64,000 nt of DNA. Origin: Strigops habroptila (taxonomy: Eukaryota; Chordata; Aves; Psittaciformes; Psittacidae). Positions 1-13,000 of this stretch are shown in pieces; the stretch's first letter is position 1; each line of letters starts with the position of its first letter. Position numbers and translations under genes: made by a program. The notes beneath the pieces are model-generated. The model was not told the origin of the DNA, ran no database searches, and was given only the letters and a program-made list of their open reading frames with translations. The DNA is taken from positions 97,957,552 to 98,021,551 of the forward strand of contig NC_044277.2 in assembly GCF_004027225.2 (NCBI RefSeq). Direction: 5' to 3'.

Positions 1-340
1 TGGAGCTTGTGTATTTCTGTTTTCTATACACACTTCGCTGTTGCATGCAAAAACACATCTGGAAGTTCCTTTAATAAAGACACTTCTGCAAGAAGGTTGC
101 TATGCAGTTTGGAGAGGCACACACAGGCCCACATCCCAAGCAAGACAGCAGAAGCAGTGTGAGCTGTAGAGCTCAGGGTTCTTCTCCTGCTGACTTCTCC
201 TTTGTTTTTCAGAAGCAGTGACAATCCTTCTGAACCCTGCTTCCTTAGGTCAGCATGGGTTTTTTTGCCATGGTGGTACTTTGCATTTCTGAATGAGTCA
301 GGTCTTACTCATGCCTTTCTTCTCTCTAACAGTCTGGTTT

Positions 341-782
341 AATCACAGAATGATCCTAGAATGGTTTGGGTTGGAAGAGACTTTAAAGATCATCCATTTA
401 CAATCCCCAAGGCAGGGACATCTTCCACTAGAGCAGGTTGCTCCAAGCCCCGTCCAACCTGGCCTTGAACACTGCCAGGGATGGGGCAGCCACAGCTTCT
501 CTGGGCAACCTGTGCCAGGGCCTCACCACCCTCACAGGGAAGAACTTCTTCCTCAGATCTCATCTAAATCTCCCCTCTGTCAGTTTAAAGCCATTCCCCT
601 TGTCCTGTCCCTACCTGCCCTTGTCAAAAGCCCATCTCCAGCTTTCTTATCAGCCGCTTTAGGCACTGGAAGCTGCTCTGAGGTGTCCCTGGAGCTTTCT
701 CTTCTCCAGGCTGAACAAGCCCAGCTCTCTCACCCTGTCTTCATAGGAGAGGTGCTCGAGCCCTTGGAGCATCTTTGGTTCA
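341..782 (-). mobile_element. CR1 LINE fragment
   Basis: The + strand reads as the complement of a CR1 3' end: AATCACAGAATG, GGTTTGGGTTGGAAGAGAC, CCTTGAACACTGCCAGGGAT and GAACAAGCCCAGCTCTCTCA. It is 5'-truncated, as CR1 copies usually are, and carries no intact ORF. Confidence 0.85.
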
Positions 783-2257
783 GGTGATCCCTCTGCAAAA
801 CAGGCGCTGTTGATATCACAAGATGAAGAGCTGCCTATATGTACTTTTCTGAGCCTTCATCTCTTGGAGTAGGATGAAGATACCTGAAGGTTTTTGGAGC
901 CCAGCTCACTATCAGGCCTAGCAAGACAGCTTCTGTGCTTCTCTTCGCGGTGCTGGTGGTTAGACGGATAGCAGATCTGTTCACTCTGCAGTGGGTCGTG
1001 TGGGAAGGCCACCAGTTCCACCACCTAGTCTTTATCTGTCCTTACTTAGGCAAAGTTTTGGCCGTAACACCTGGAAAACTTAAGTGCCGTGCGGTTCGGG
1101 ATCTCTGGTGGTAAGTTAGAGCTTGTTGACTTACAGGGTTTGAGTAGACCTACCTGTACTTCATCTCCATGGTGCTGTGAAGAGCATGTTGTTGCCAATG
1201 GGCCATGCATGTTGTGTGCAAGGCGTGGATTTGGCAGGCGCCTCCAGTTTTCTCTCCTGCTGATGCAGTGTGGCTTTTCAATACTTCTAGCCAAAGCAGA
1301 AGTGCTTGACAGCCACTGAGTGAACGTTCCTCTTGCCGCAGTGCATCACCCCCGTCTTGCTGTATGGAGAGGCACTGCTCCTGAGTCTGCAGAAAGATAT
1401 TTTGAGACCAAATCTACAGTGACTGACTTAATCTGTTGCAGTAACTGCTTTTAGGATGGAGCTGAGCTATTCCCCTTTGGGACTGCAGTGTTTTCTTCTT
1501 TGGGGTAGATAGGATCCATCCCACTTTATACATGTTGGAGCTGTTGCTCCAAGGGAGTCTCAAGTGTAGATTGTTGTACATACAGTGCCTATCCTCCTTG
1601 CTCCCTGACATACAGGTGCCACAGCATTGCAGAGCTGCATGGTAGCTCCCCTCCAACTCGTCTTTGACCTCTAGCTTTGGAGAAATCCATGGTCGGGTTA
1701 AGGTTAGACTCCATTTTGCCCTTGGAATAGATTCACGCACTTTAACTTCATTGTTCTCAAACCTAGAGCTGCTCCTTCAAGCTTCAGGAGGGGAACTGAG
1801 TCACTGTGGTAGTGGTGGCTTCATTTCTTCTCTTGATTTGTCCGATCACAATACTGGCTTTGGGGTTTTGTGGATTGGATATATTCTTTTAAAATGCAGG
1901 TAATCCTGTACTGAGTTGCAAATGAGACTTGTGACAGGGACCAGAGCCACTTCGCTTCTTTACCCCCTTTTTAAAAAAGCTGTCATTGTTTTAAAAGAAA
2001 CTCTCTTTTGGCCATCTTCTGTTCTTTGCTCCTGGAGGGCTGGTTTTGAAAGCGAACAAGTTGAAAAGTCCTGTAGAAAGACAGCCTATTTCCTGCTTCA
2101 GAAACAGGGATTTGCAGTATGGTTTTGGGAGAGAAATTGCTGAAGTCACTTGCTGGATCCTGGAGGGCCTGTGCTTGTTTAACATCTGGTGCTAGTTTCT
2201 GTGGCCGCAATCCCCATTCCCACTGACAGGTTTTGTAAAGCAGTTTCGCAAAAATAC

Positions 2258-2682
2258 AGAGGAGGCCATGAGGGCTGGAGCACCTCTGCTATAGAGACAG
2301 GCTGAGAGAGCTGGGCTTGTTCAGCCTGGAGAAGAGAAGGCTTCAGGGAGACCTTAGAGCAGCTTCCAGTAACCACAGCGGCTGACAAAAAAGCTGGAGA
2401 GAGGCTTTTGATAAGGACAGGTAGGGACAGGGCAAGGAGGAATGGCTTTATAAACCGAAAGATGGGATATTTAGATTAGGTATTAGGAAGTTCTTCCCTG
2501 TGAGGGTGGTGAGGCCCTGGCACAGGTTGCCCCGAGAAGCTGTGGCTGCCCCATCCCTGGCATTGTTCAAGGCCTGGTTGGAGCAACCTGGTCTAGTGGA
2601 AGGTGTCCCTGCCCGTGGCAGAGGGTTGGAACTGGATGTTGGTTCCCTTCCAATCCAAACCATTCTGTGATTCTATGATCTT
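2258..2682 (+). mobile_element. CR1 LINE fragment
   Basis: This is sense-oriented CR1 3' sequence running from GAGACAGGCTGAGAGAGCTG through the CCATCCCTGGCATTGTTCAA motif to the ATTCTATGATCTT end. It is truncated and lies in the SETD2 intron. Confidence 0.85.
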
Positions 2683-3450
2683 CTTGATAACTTGGTGTTT
2701 CCCAGTGTCTGAAGGAGGATACCCATTCCTGGGGCTGCCTTGTTGGGTGCTGGAAGTGTATTGTGGTTCTGGAAGTGCAGGTGCTAGCGGCAGCCCTTTT
2801 TTTTTTTTTGGTGAAATGAAGTCATCTAGAAGTGCCATCAGTATCAGAGATGCTCGTGTTGTCTTGCGGTTTGGAGCTCCCCAGTTGCCCGTATCTCTTT
2901 GTTTTTGACGTCTAGCTCCACGAGCAGCAGACTGTCTCCTCTCCACTGATACCAGTAACGCTCCAGCTTCTGCTGCAGCACATGACACCTCTGTCAAGTG
3001 AGGAAAAACTTTTCTGGTATTAGTTTGCAGACCTTTTTCGGTCAGACTCTTCTGTTTTGAGTGCTGATGCATCTTGATGGTTCTGATCAGGTTTTCTTTC
3101 ATGTAGCACATCTGTGTTGTTGTATTGATTGTCCTAGGAATGTGTATGGCCACTGGTAAGTGCTTGAGCTCTTTGACATTGGTTTAATTGCAACTAATTG
3201 CTAAATTAGTTGAATTGCTAAATGCTTGTGCTCACTCTTTTCCACACGCTTACGGTTTATTTGCTCTCAGCAGCAGTTCACCACTGCAGTTTGGCCTTGA
3301 GAAGGGACATCGTTATCCCTGACCCATGACCTCTCACCATCATTTTTATATTCCAGTTACCTTTTTGTTGAGAAAAAGAAATTGTTCCAGGTTGGAGACG
3401 GCTTTAAATTCTGATGGCTCTAACCATGTTGTTTTTGTCTTTGCAATTAG

Positions 3451-4092
3451 ATTATGAAGACACTAGAGCTCCTGCCTATACCTACCAAGAACATGCTGGA
3501 GGAGAGCAAAGTGCTTCCTATTATTCAGCGCTGGGCTCAGACCAAGACTGCTGTCCCACAGCTCAGTGAAGGGGATGGCTACTCGAGTGAGAACACTTCG
3601 CGAGCTCACACACCTCTCAACACGCCAGATATTTCCACCAAGCAGGGTGGGGAAGGCGACACAGACACCCCCAAGAAGCTGGTATTTCGGAGGCTGAAAA
3701 TTATAAGTGAAAACAGCATGGACAGTGCCATTTCAGATACAACCAGTGAGCTGGAAGGGAAGGAGGGAAAAGAAGACCTGGACCAGCTGGAGAGTGCCCC
3801 GATGGAGGTGTCAGAGGAGCAGCAGCAGCAGCAGGACATCAAAGCTGTCATTGAAGTGCCGGTGGAGAGCAGCAAACCCCAAGCTGTAGAGCTGGAGGCT
3901 GAGCCTGAAGCAGAGATCAAAGAGAGCAATGGTGCAAAGCTGGAAGAGCCCATGACAATGGAAACGCCATCTCAAGATGAAGAGGAAGGTGTATCTGATG
4001 TTGAGAGTGAGAGGAGCCAAGAACAGACAGACAAAATTGTGGATGTGAGCGATTTGGCTACCAGGCTGCTTGACAGCTGGAAGGAGCTCAAG
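3451..4092 (+). CDS. SETD2: SETD2 exon: acidic linker after the catalytic region
   Basis: This 642-base exon codes 214 residues. The first part, with the LLPIPTKN motif and the run around [12 protein letters not shown], is highly conserved in vertebrate SETD2. It is followed by a Ser/Thr-rich stretch ([15 protein letters not shown]) with several SP/TP sites and then a long acidic low-complexity region. A CAG tract at about 3818-3834 codes a short polyglutamine run. The exon ends at LLDSWKELK with donor AAG|GTAAGA. The linker is probably disordered and joins the SET module to the WW and SRI domains. Confidence 0.95.
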
Positions 4093-7000
4093 GTAAGAGG
4101 CAGCTACCTGCAGCTACACCACCTCCGCTCTTGCTAAGGAAAATGCAGAGTTGTTTGTGGTTCAGTATAAACGGGGTTGAGTTGTTGTCGTGTTGGTAAA
4201 TGTTTGATAACTCAGATTGCCTTTTCTACACAAAAGGGCTTCTCTAGGTGCTTTCTATATATCTCCTTTTGTTGCAGACTGCCCCGTACGTGACACTGAG
4301 TAGACTTCCAGGCATCGGTGCATTGCAAACTGAAAACAGCAGATAATTCAGTTTGGGCACACCACAAAGACATCTTAGTCATCCAGTTATTTTATAGGCT
4401 GTTCAGGGGAAGGGCAGCCCTAAGGGATTGAGATTCCCTTCCTAACTGATCAGAGAAATAGGCTAGCAACAGTGCCACAAGCATTTTTGGTTGAAGTGGC
4501 CCAGTATCTGTCAATGTTGAAACAAATTGATAGACTATCTACTCCTTACTTCAGTTACCACAACATCATCAGCATTTCCTGTCCTGTTAACATCTGCTGT
4601 TCATCTGCAACATATAGAGCCTCCAGATCCTAGTCTGTTGGCCATATCGCGTTCTCTTAATAGTAGTCGTGTGGGTTAACCTCATGTTGTTTGCAATTGG
4701 TCTTTAGACCAGGTAAATACTCAGATTTGTGGGTGTTATTTGAGCCTTTAAAGACTGCTAGAGTATGCAAATGCTTATGGTTTCGATCCCATCAAGGTCT
4801 TCCTCAAGCAGACAACCTCTGTAAGAGAAGGGCTTGGTGGCTGCAAGCTGCTATCTCTCCTCCAGAATCAGACCCCTGGCCCCATGCAGCATAGGTGGCC
4901 AACTTGGCTGCTCAATCTTCAGCTTTTTTGGTGGGCCATAGGATGACATTCCAGTGACTCAACACTCAACGGTTCAGGCATGTCCTGGGGTGTCTTTATG
5001 TCTTTGGAAGCCCCTTGCCCATCTACTGCTTTTGTAGGATTATATTCTTTATATTGGAGAGCAACAGGGGTGGGAGCCTTTAAGTTGCTTTTACACTTTA
5101 ATAAGTGCAAAAACTTACACTTACTTGTAATCCTCATTTGCTGAGGATCCAGCAAAGGAATAAAAGGCACTGCCGTGTTTCTGGCATGGTGTGGGCTTGC
5201 TGGAAAAGGTCGTGGAGGATCTTCTGCCCTTTTCTTAATCAAGCGTCTGCCCAATTTTAACTACTGGAAGTGGTCTTTAAACAAATTTATGTTTTATGAT
5301 ACAGCATGTAGCTAAAGAGTTGATTTACCCATTGGATTTCATAATGAGTAATGATTTAGAGGAGGCTAATAAAAATGATGGGTGTTACGCATACTGCGAT
5401 GTCATGCGTAGATGGAGGAGACCACAGCAAGCTTTGTACTGTTCAGCAGCCATTGCTACAAACATTAGCATTTAGAAAATGTAGCTAGAGAGTTACATAA
5501 AGCTTAAGAGAAATCTTAGCTTCATCTCTGAATTTTTCAGAAGAATCAGACATTTGCTGATTGTTGACCAGATTTTAATTTGCAGACTCTTAAAATCTGT
5601 GCGGGCCTCACGATTTTCTTTACTGAAGTGACACTGTCAGGTTGAATTTCTGGTTAAATGGAAACAGAGTCCTTCTCATCTGTTGCTAGTACCTGGGATT
5701 GTTGAAACTAAAAGCTAAGGCAAGTCTTAGTCCTATGCTGCTTTGCAGATAGGCTTGCTTTGGACTACCCAACCTCAGTTTTATTTTGGTTCACTTCCGG
5801 AATGACGTGCTGTGGTGGTTAGACTTGAAACAGCACCTGAAATTTTGAAAAACAGTAATGAAAAATGTAAAGTTTCACCAAACAAGTGACTCCTCCAAAA
5901 TGATGGTCTGAGACCAAATTTGATCTGTGGTTTGATGATGTGGTTTTATCACCAAGGCTTGTGTTTTCTTTTGAGCTTGGAGGAGCTCAGCCTTGGCTAT
6001 CTAGAGTTTGGTCAGGTTGTGGAGTCACAACTTGCCAGTGTTGCTATTTAAGGTGTGGATTCACATCTCTGTGTACTTACTAATTAACTTTAGGTCTTTA
6101 CAAAGGATACTAATAGCCTGATGCAGCACGTGTGTCTGGTCATAAGAGTGGGGTTGTATCTCACAAGCTTTAGCTTTGTAGTAATCCCAGGAAATCCAGC
6201 CCCAAAAGCAGAATCATGCCATGGGTCTGTGGAAACTCATTTCTCTCATGCAAAGCATTTTTGGGGAAACTGTGACCTGGGGATTTATTCTGTCCTGGAC
6301 GTTATCATGGCACTAAGAGTTAACTGCTTCTGTCCGATTCTCACCTGTTAAGATGCCAGCTGCCACCATAGCCCAGCAAGGAGGTGGCTGATGTCTAAAG
6401 AAAAGACTAAGCTGGCAGGGCATTGCTTTAGATGGAAGGGGAATGGATAGTCACCTTGGAAAACTCAGTCACCCCAGCAGCACGAAAGCCAGGGGCTTTT
6501 TCCAGCACGTCCAAGCTTTTTAAAAGCTGGTTTTGTTTTGAGTGGTGGAACATCTAAAATAACTGGCATTGGATGGGGGGGTGGGAGGGTCTGAAACCTC
6601 GTAACTTAAGCTATGTCCTCTCCAGTCCTGCTGATGACCCCCTTGTAATTTCAACCATTTCCATCTAGCTTCTCAGGGCAGCAAGGAGCTGACCATGTGT
6701 CTCCTTTTCTCAACTCCATTTTCAACTCCGTGCTGAAGAAGGGAGAGGACATAGCGTGCATACGGTGAAGAAACGGGAAGATGGTTGGGAAGCTGGATGA
6801 TGCATGAGCAATATAATAGGTGAAAAGAGGACAGAGGTGGTTAACTCATTGATGCCGACGTTATTTTGGTGCGTCCATTGCCGGCAATGGACGTCGCTCC
6901 GGGAAAATCCCAACTCCTGGCATGAAAGGATTAAGTGAGCTATCTTTTTCTATACCTCTATACACAGGACTTGTAAGTCCTCAGCTTACAGGGCTCATAC

Positions 7001-10000
7001 ACTCCGACTCCTTACCCATGAGGAGTGTTGGCCACTGCTACATACTCATCACAACACACACACTCCCAGTGGGGTAAGTTTTCAGCCTGGGCTTGTGCAC
7101 GCTGTTCCTGCCCTCCAAGGAAGCAGTGCATATCTTCTCCCATGCTGAAAACTCACTCTGAGTGGCAAGGGCTGGTTGGTGTACACAGGTGGTGGTTCAA
7201 TGTGGTTCTTCCACGCGCCTTAGCTCACTCCAGCCAGAGGATTGCACTCAGGTAAGGCTCCGTGGACTGATCTGTACAGCCACAACCGTGACAGAGGCAA
7301 CGCATGGTGCAACACAGGAGGCAACAGACATGGTGCTCTACCCTCTCGGCATCACAGGAACAAGTGTTAGGGTCAGCACCACCAAGCATAGCAAGCTTTT
7401 CTCAACATCCTTTCGATGACTTATGTTTCAGTAGCTGAGGCTAAGGGACAGGAGAGCTTCAGGTGTAGCATGTGCTTTAATAGCATTGGCGTTTCAGGGT
7501 GGTCTGGCCTCACCATTTACACCGAAGCAGGGCCTTGGGGTCCTGCAGCTCCGCTACCCAAGCTGTAGACTTCTTGTGATGACCCATTGCCCATCTGAAA
7601 TACGTCCGATGGTGAACCTATGTGCTCTGCCAACTGACTAGTGCTGTGTAAACACAACTGGCATGGCAGTGCTGGCTGCTGCAGATGTCCCAAAGTGCTA
7701 GCGTGGTTTGGGTGCTGCTCTGCTGCCGGTGGGACTGAGCTTTTGGCATCTTCCTCCAGCCCTGGAGGGCAGAAGGTGGGCAGAGGAGGGAGCAGATAGG
7801 AGTTGTAGATCTGAGGATCCCCAGACCTTGCCCTTGTGATTTGGAGATCTTTTTTTTTTTTTTTTTTTTAAGAAAAACCTTTTGAAAGAGACAAGTGTTT
7901 CGGGGTTAAAAGGTTTTGGTTGGACACTTGTAGCCTCACAAGTATTTAGCAGTGACTTGGGAGTTCAAGGCTGAGGTGTTACCCCAACTTTGGCCAAGGT
8001 GGACTTTCTCTTTTGCGATGAAAACACCCAATCTGTGAGCTTAATTATCAGCTTGAACAGGGATAGCGGAGCTTGGGTGACCCAGGCAAACTGAGTCTTT
8101 GTCTTCCTCTGAGCTAGTCTTTCCAAATCACGTCTGACACATCTTGATAGGACAGCCCTGTGAAGCTGCTCTTGCCTGTCTCTTTTCCTAGACAAGCCAT
8201 CCTGGAGTGACTGGCTCCTTCTCCAGCACACATATCATGTGCTTTAATTAGAAGGCTTATAATTTGTTCTAACTTACAGCAAGAAATGATTTGCGAAAAC
8301 AATAGGCGCTGGTGAGCAGCCAGGCTGTTGTTTGTGGTGGGTGTTTTTGGCCTTCAGGCAGGGACTTCATGGCATTAGTCCTTTCTCTTGCTCTCCTCCA
8401 TCCCTTGGCATCATACTGGAGCTTCATGCTCATGCAGAAGTTATGGGGAGCTGCAGAGGGAAGGAGAGAGGGAAGGAAGAAAGAGAAGGTCCAGCTCTGG
8501 CTGGTGGAGCGTTGGATATCCAGCCTGGTAGAGGACAGATTCAGTTGCGTGGCGTTTCTTCAACAAATCAATGACTTAAGCTCAGAAAACTACAGAGCAG
8601 AGTTAGGTGAGACAACATGGTCTGCAGGTCATCTTGGCTTTGAGCGTGTAAGCCCTGGCAAATGTGGCGAGCTTTGCTGGGCTGCAGGTGGCTTTCCAGA
8701 ATAATCCCCTTGGCCTCAGGAGAGGCATACCTGCTCCCTGGTTGAGTGGCAGAGGTTTTGAAGCACGGATGTGCAGCTGGGTTGGTGTAGAAGAGCAGTC
8801 ACCCCTTTGCCAGCTGTGCTTTGTTGGCACAAACACAGCCTCCATCCAGTTGCGTCGTTGTTTCCCTGTGCCCATCATTGGTGTCCATTCGTCTTTTCCA
8901 GTTTAGTCCCATTAAATCTGAAATAGTAAGCAGCTAAGGGGCGACATCTGGAGAACATTTTGTTAGGCACAGTCTTCCTTTCCTACCGCTTTGAGTCTTG
9001 AGACTGTTCTGCAGCTCTTTTGCTTCTTCCAAGCCACGGATGGTTTTGTGTCCGCAGCTGGACAGCCTAAATCCTGGGGTTTTTTTAGTTTTTAGTTCTT
9101 TTCTTTTTGTTTGTAACAGACACTGCTTTTCTTTCTGTATTTAATTTTCTGTGCAACTCATTAAAAACTGTTCGGGAAGGTAGAGAGAGCCATTTGGACT
9201 CTGTTAGCGGCGGTTGCATTGATTTAGCAGTTATGCACGCTCAAAGCCAGCAGCTTCCGTTTCCAAAAATAAAATAGGCTTTTCTTCGGAGTTCCCCCTG
9301 GCTTGCGTCTGGTTTGACCACCATCTGGTTTTCATGGAGCAATTTTGACATATTCCTCCGTTTGTTCCTGCTTCAAAGACTCTGCTGCCTCCCATCTTCA
9401 CTAGACTGATGCTGGAGGCTCTGCAGCCCCTTGGGTAGATCTCTCTCCAGCTGCTCTCCAGCAAGATGTCGCTTGCTCCCTGCTTCATAATTGCCTTATA
9501 TTTTGAGCCTGCTGGACCCTTGTTAGGGCAGTACGGTTTGATGGGATGGATCCTGCCATGAGTTTTCCCATTTTCTCCCTCAGTGCCTCCTGTCACTGTT
9601 GTCACAGCTGCATCTTTCAGAGGAAGATGCTTTCTACTACCTAGGGAGGGCACATGCTTTCTTGCCCCTTGCAATGTTCAGCCATCATCGACCTCAAAGG
9701 TTAGACTTAATTATCTCTGTTGAAATCACTGTATTTCTTAGCTTCAGCAGCTGTGCTTTGAATCTTCTTGTAAAGCCAAAGCAACACATGGCTGGAGTGG
9801 ACAATGCTGTGTTTACCAAATCCACTTACTTAAAGTGGCCCCGTCCTCATTCTATTCCCACTGACCCTGTTTTCCACTAGTTTACCATTGCACATCCTCC
9901 TATTTAGTGGGACAAACCTCTTAGGAGCTGAGGAAGCTACTCCAGCTTAGCTTTTCCTTCCACTTGCCTGCTGCCTTGTCCTTTAGCTGTCCTGGCTGGT

Positions 10001-13000
10001 TCATCCATCATAGAATCTTAGCATCATAGAATGGTTTGGGTTGGAAAGGACTTTAAAAGCTTGTCCAGCTCCAACCCAGGCAGGGACACCTTCCACTTTG
10101 CACTGCCCCACCTCTCCAGTCTGTTCAGGTTCCTCTGGATGACATCCCTTCCTTCCAGCATGTGGACTGCACCACACGGCTTGGTGTCATCTGCAAACTT
10201 TGTGAGAGTGCACTTGATCCCACTGTCCATGTTACGGCGTGGTGGCTCCTCATCACACCATCTTCCCTGCTGATGGGACCAGCCCTTGGGCCAGATGTGG
10301 GGTGTTTTTTTGAGCATGCTGCTCTGTGGTGTGTCTGAGAATGAACTTTTTGGAGGTGATGAGAAAGAGAGGAAAAAAAATAAATACAGAAAACCTGTTG
10401 TTCATGGGTGCTTTTGGGTCTGCAGAAGCTGCCCTCGTGGTCTGCTCCTTCCCACAAAAGGCAGTAAGAGGCAAAACCATCCCTGCTACAGACAGCGAGT
10501 AAATAGCATTATATTGGCTTTATTATCCCATCTGGGTCTTTGTGCATCCTTCCCCACCCCAAACAGTGAGCTGCTGCCTTCTTTCTTTGCGTTTAGTTAA
10601 AAACACACTAGATTTGGGGTCTTTTGATCCATAGCAAACATGTAAATAAATAAGTAACAATTTAAAAAGGGCATGTTTACAGACTCTCATCGCAGCATAT
10701 GTATCTGCAGCTGCTTCAGACTGCACGTGTTTGCTGTGTTGTGTTCATACTCCATGAAAAAGCAAAATGAGTATTTAAAAAAATAAAAATCTTGGCTAAA
10801 CTAACTTTTTTTTTTTTTTATAACCATCAGCAGCACTTTTGAAGTGGTTTTGTCTTGTGAACAAAGACCACAACGGGGTGTCTTATACTTTCATTTATTT
10901 CACCAAAGGAAAACATAGTTTCTTAGCCCACAGGGTTTGCATTTTTTCCTAACACATTAAGAGAGGGATTCTCTTGTTAAACCCTGTGCTGGAGGTGGAC
11001 ACATTGCTAATGAGGGGTGCAGTCGGGTGCAACTGGGCAGCCCAGCAGAGACACCAGTCAATTAATTTAATAAATCAATAGTTTAATTTCCAATTAGCTC
11101 TAAAAAATCAAGGGGGATTTTACTTAGAAGATAAACAATATGTAAGGTCGAGAGTCGAGGTAAAGCTTCATACGTCTGACTGGGGGGAAGCTTTAAATAC
11201 CCAACTAGAAGCATCTTTTTCTCCTCTCTGCCTCATCCATGGCCTAAATTAAAGGATATTTTAGTGCTTTAGGGAAGGTCTCCAGTGTTTTTCCCATGAG
11301 GTGCAATCAGTGAATGTGGCATCACATGGAATATGAAGAACTAACGTTGTTAGGAGGGTCTGATGGTCATAGAGTTGGGGAGGTGGCATTACTGAGGTTT
11401 TGGCTTTGGGAGGATCAGCTAATTCAGATATTAGAAGATCACAAATGCTACAAGTGATGAGTAACAGCCTCAGTGTGTTTTAACAGGGAATTCCCTCAAT
11501 GCTGTGGGTGGGATATAGTGCAAACGGGGATCAAAACCAGGCAGGGTTTTGCAGGGTAGCCCAGCAAGGGCTGGGTTTGGGGCTCTTGGAGATGCAGAGG
11601 TGTGTTGGGTGTGCGTCATAGAATCAGAATAGTTTGGGTTGGAAAGGACCTTAAGATCATCTAGTTCCAACCCCTGGGCAGGGACACCTCACACTAGACT
11701 CTGTCACCCAAGGCTCTGTCCAACCTGGCCTTGAACACTGCCAGGGATGGAGCATTTACCACTTCTTTGGGTAACTTATTCCAGTGCCCCAGCACCCTCA
11801 CAGTAAAGAACTGCTTCCTTATATCTAACCTGAAGTTCCCCTGTTTAAGTTTAAACCCATTACCCCTTGTCTTGTCACTGCAGTCCCTGGCGAAGAGCCC
11901 ATCTCCAGCATCCTTGTATGCGCCCTTCAGATAGTGGAAGGCTGCTGTGAGGTCTCCACGCAGCTTCTCTTCTCCAGGCTGAACAGCCCCAGCTTTCTCA
12001 GCCTGTCTTCATACGGGAGGTGCTCCAGCCCTCTTATCATCCTCGTGGCCCTCCTCTGGACTCGCTCCAACAGCTCCATGTCCTTTTTGTGTTGAGGACA
12101 CCAGAACTGTACACAATACTCCAAGTGAGGTCTCACAAGAGCAGAGTAGAGGGGCAGGATCACCTCCTTCAACCTGCTGGTCACGCTTCTTTTGATGCAG
12201 CCCAGGATACGGTTGGCTTTCTGGGCTGCAAGCGCACACTGAAGCCGGCTCATGTTCAGTTTCTCATCAACCAACACCCCCAAGTTCTTCTCCACAGGGC
12301 TGCTCTGAATCTCTTCTCCGCCCAGCCTGTAGCAGTGCCTGGGATTGCCCCGACCCAGGTGGCAGTGCCCCAACCTTGCACTTGGCTTTGTTGAACTTCA
12401 TGAGGTTGGCATTGGCCCACCTCACAAGCGTGTCCAGGTCCCTCTGGATGGCATCCCTTCCCTCCAGCGTATCAACCGAACTACACAGCTTGGTGTAGTT
12501 GGCAAACTTGCCCTGCGTTGCTTCAAGCCTGCAGTGCCCATAAGCATGCAGGCAGTGGCTGTGGTCTCAACAGCTCCCCCTCCCTGCCCTGGTCCCTGTG
12601 GATCTGCTGCCCCATGGCTGTAGGGGTCATGGCTTGGGTTGAGCTAGGTGGGCATGGCAGCACGCTGGGGGTGCAGAAAGGAGAAGGTGCAGGGAAAAGA
12701 GAGCACTAGCAATGCCTCTGCGTCCTGCACCTCTGCTCTGGACTCTCCTGATCCCGTTTTCCTGCTCCTGCCTCTTTTGATCTATCTCAAACATGTAAAT
12801 AAATAAGAACAATTTAAAGAAGGCCTATTTACAGACTCCTCGTGCTTCTTGGCACTGGAGTATCCCACAGTACACATGATAATGTATTTGTGGATGCTTC
12901 AGACTGCAGGTGTTCGCTGTGTTGTATTCAGGCTCCACGGAAAAAGTACTTGTAAAAAATTAGAATCTTGGCCAAAATTATTTTTAACTTTCAGCAGCAC

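Larger units (their letters stand above)
1..3450 (+). other. SETD2 intron sequence (5' part of window)
   Basis: No exon is recognised here. It contains two CR1 fragments (341-782 and about 2258-2682) and otherwise unique-looking intronic DNA. Open frames in the interval are CR1 translation or chance. The pyrimidine-rich acceptor at 3441-3450 ends the intron. Confidence 0.7.
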
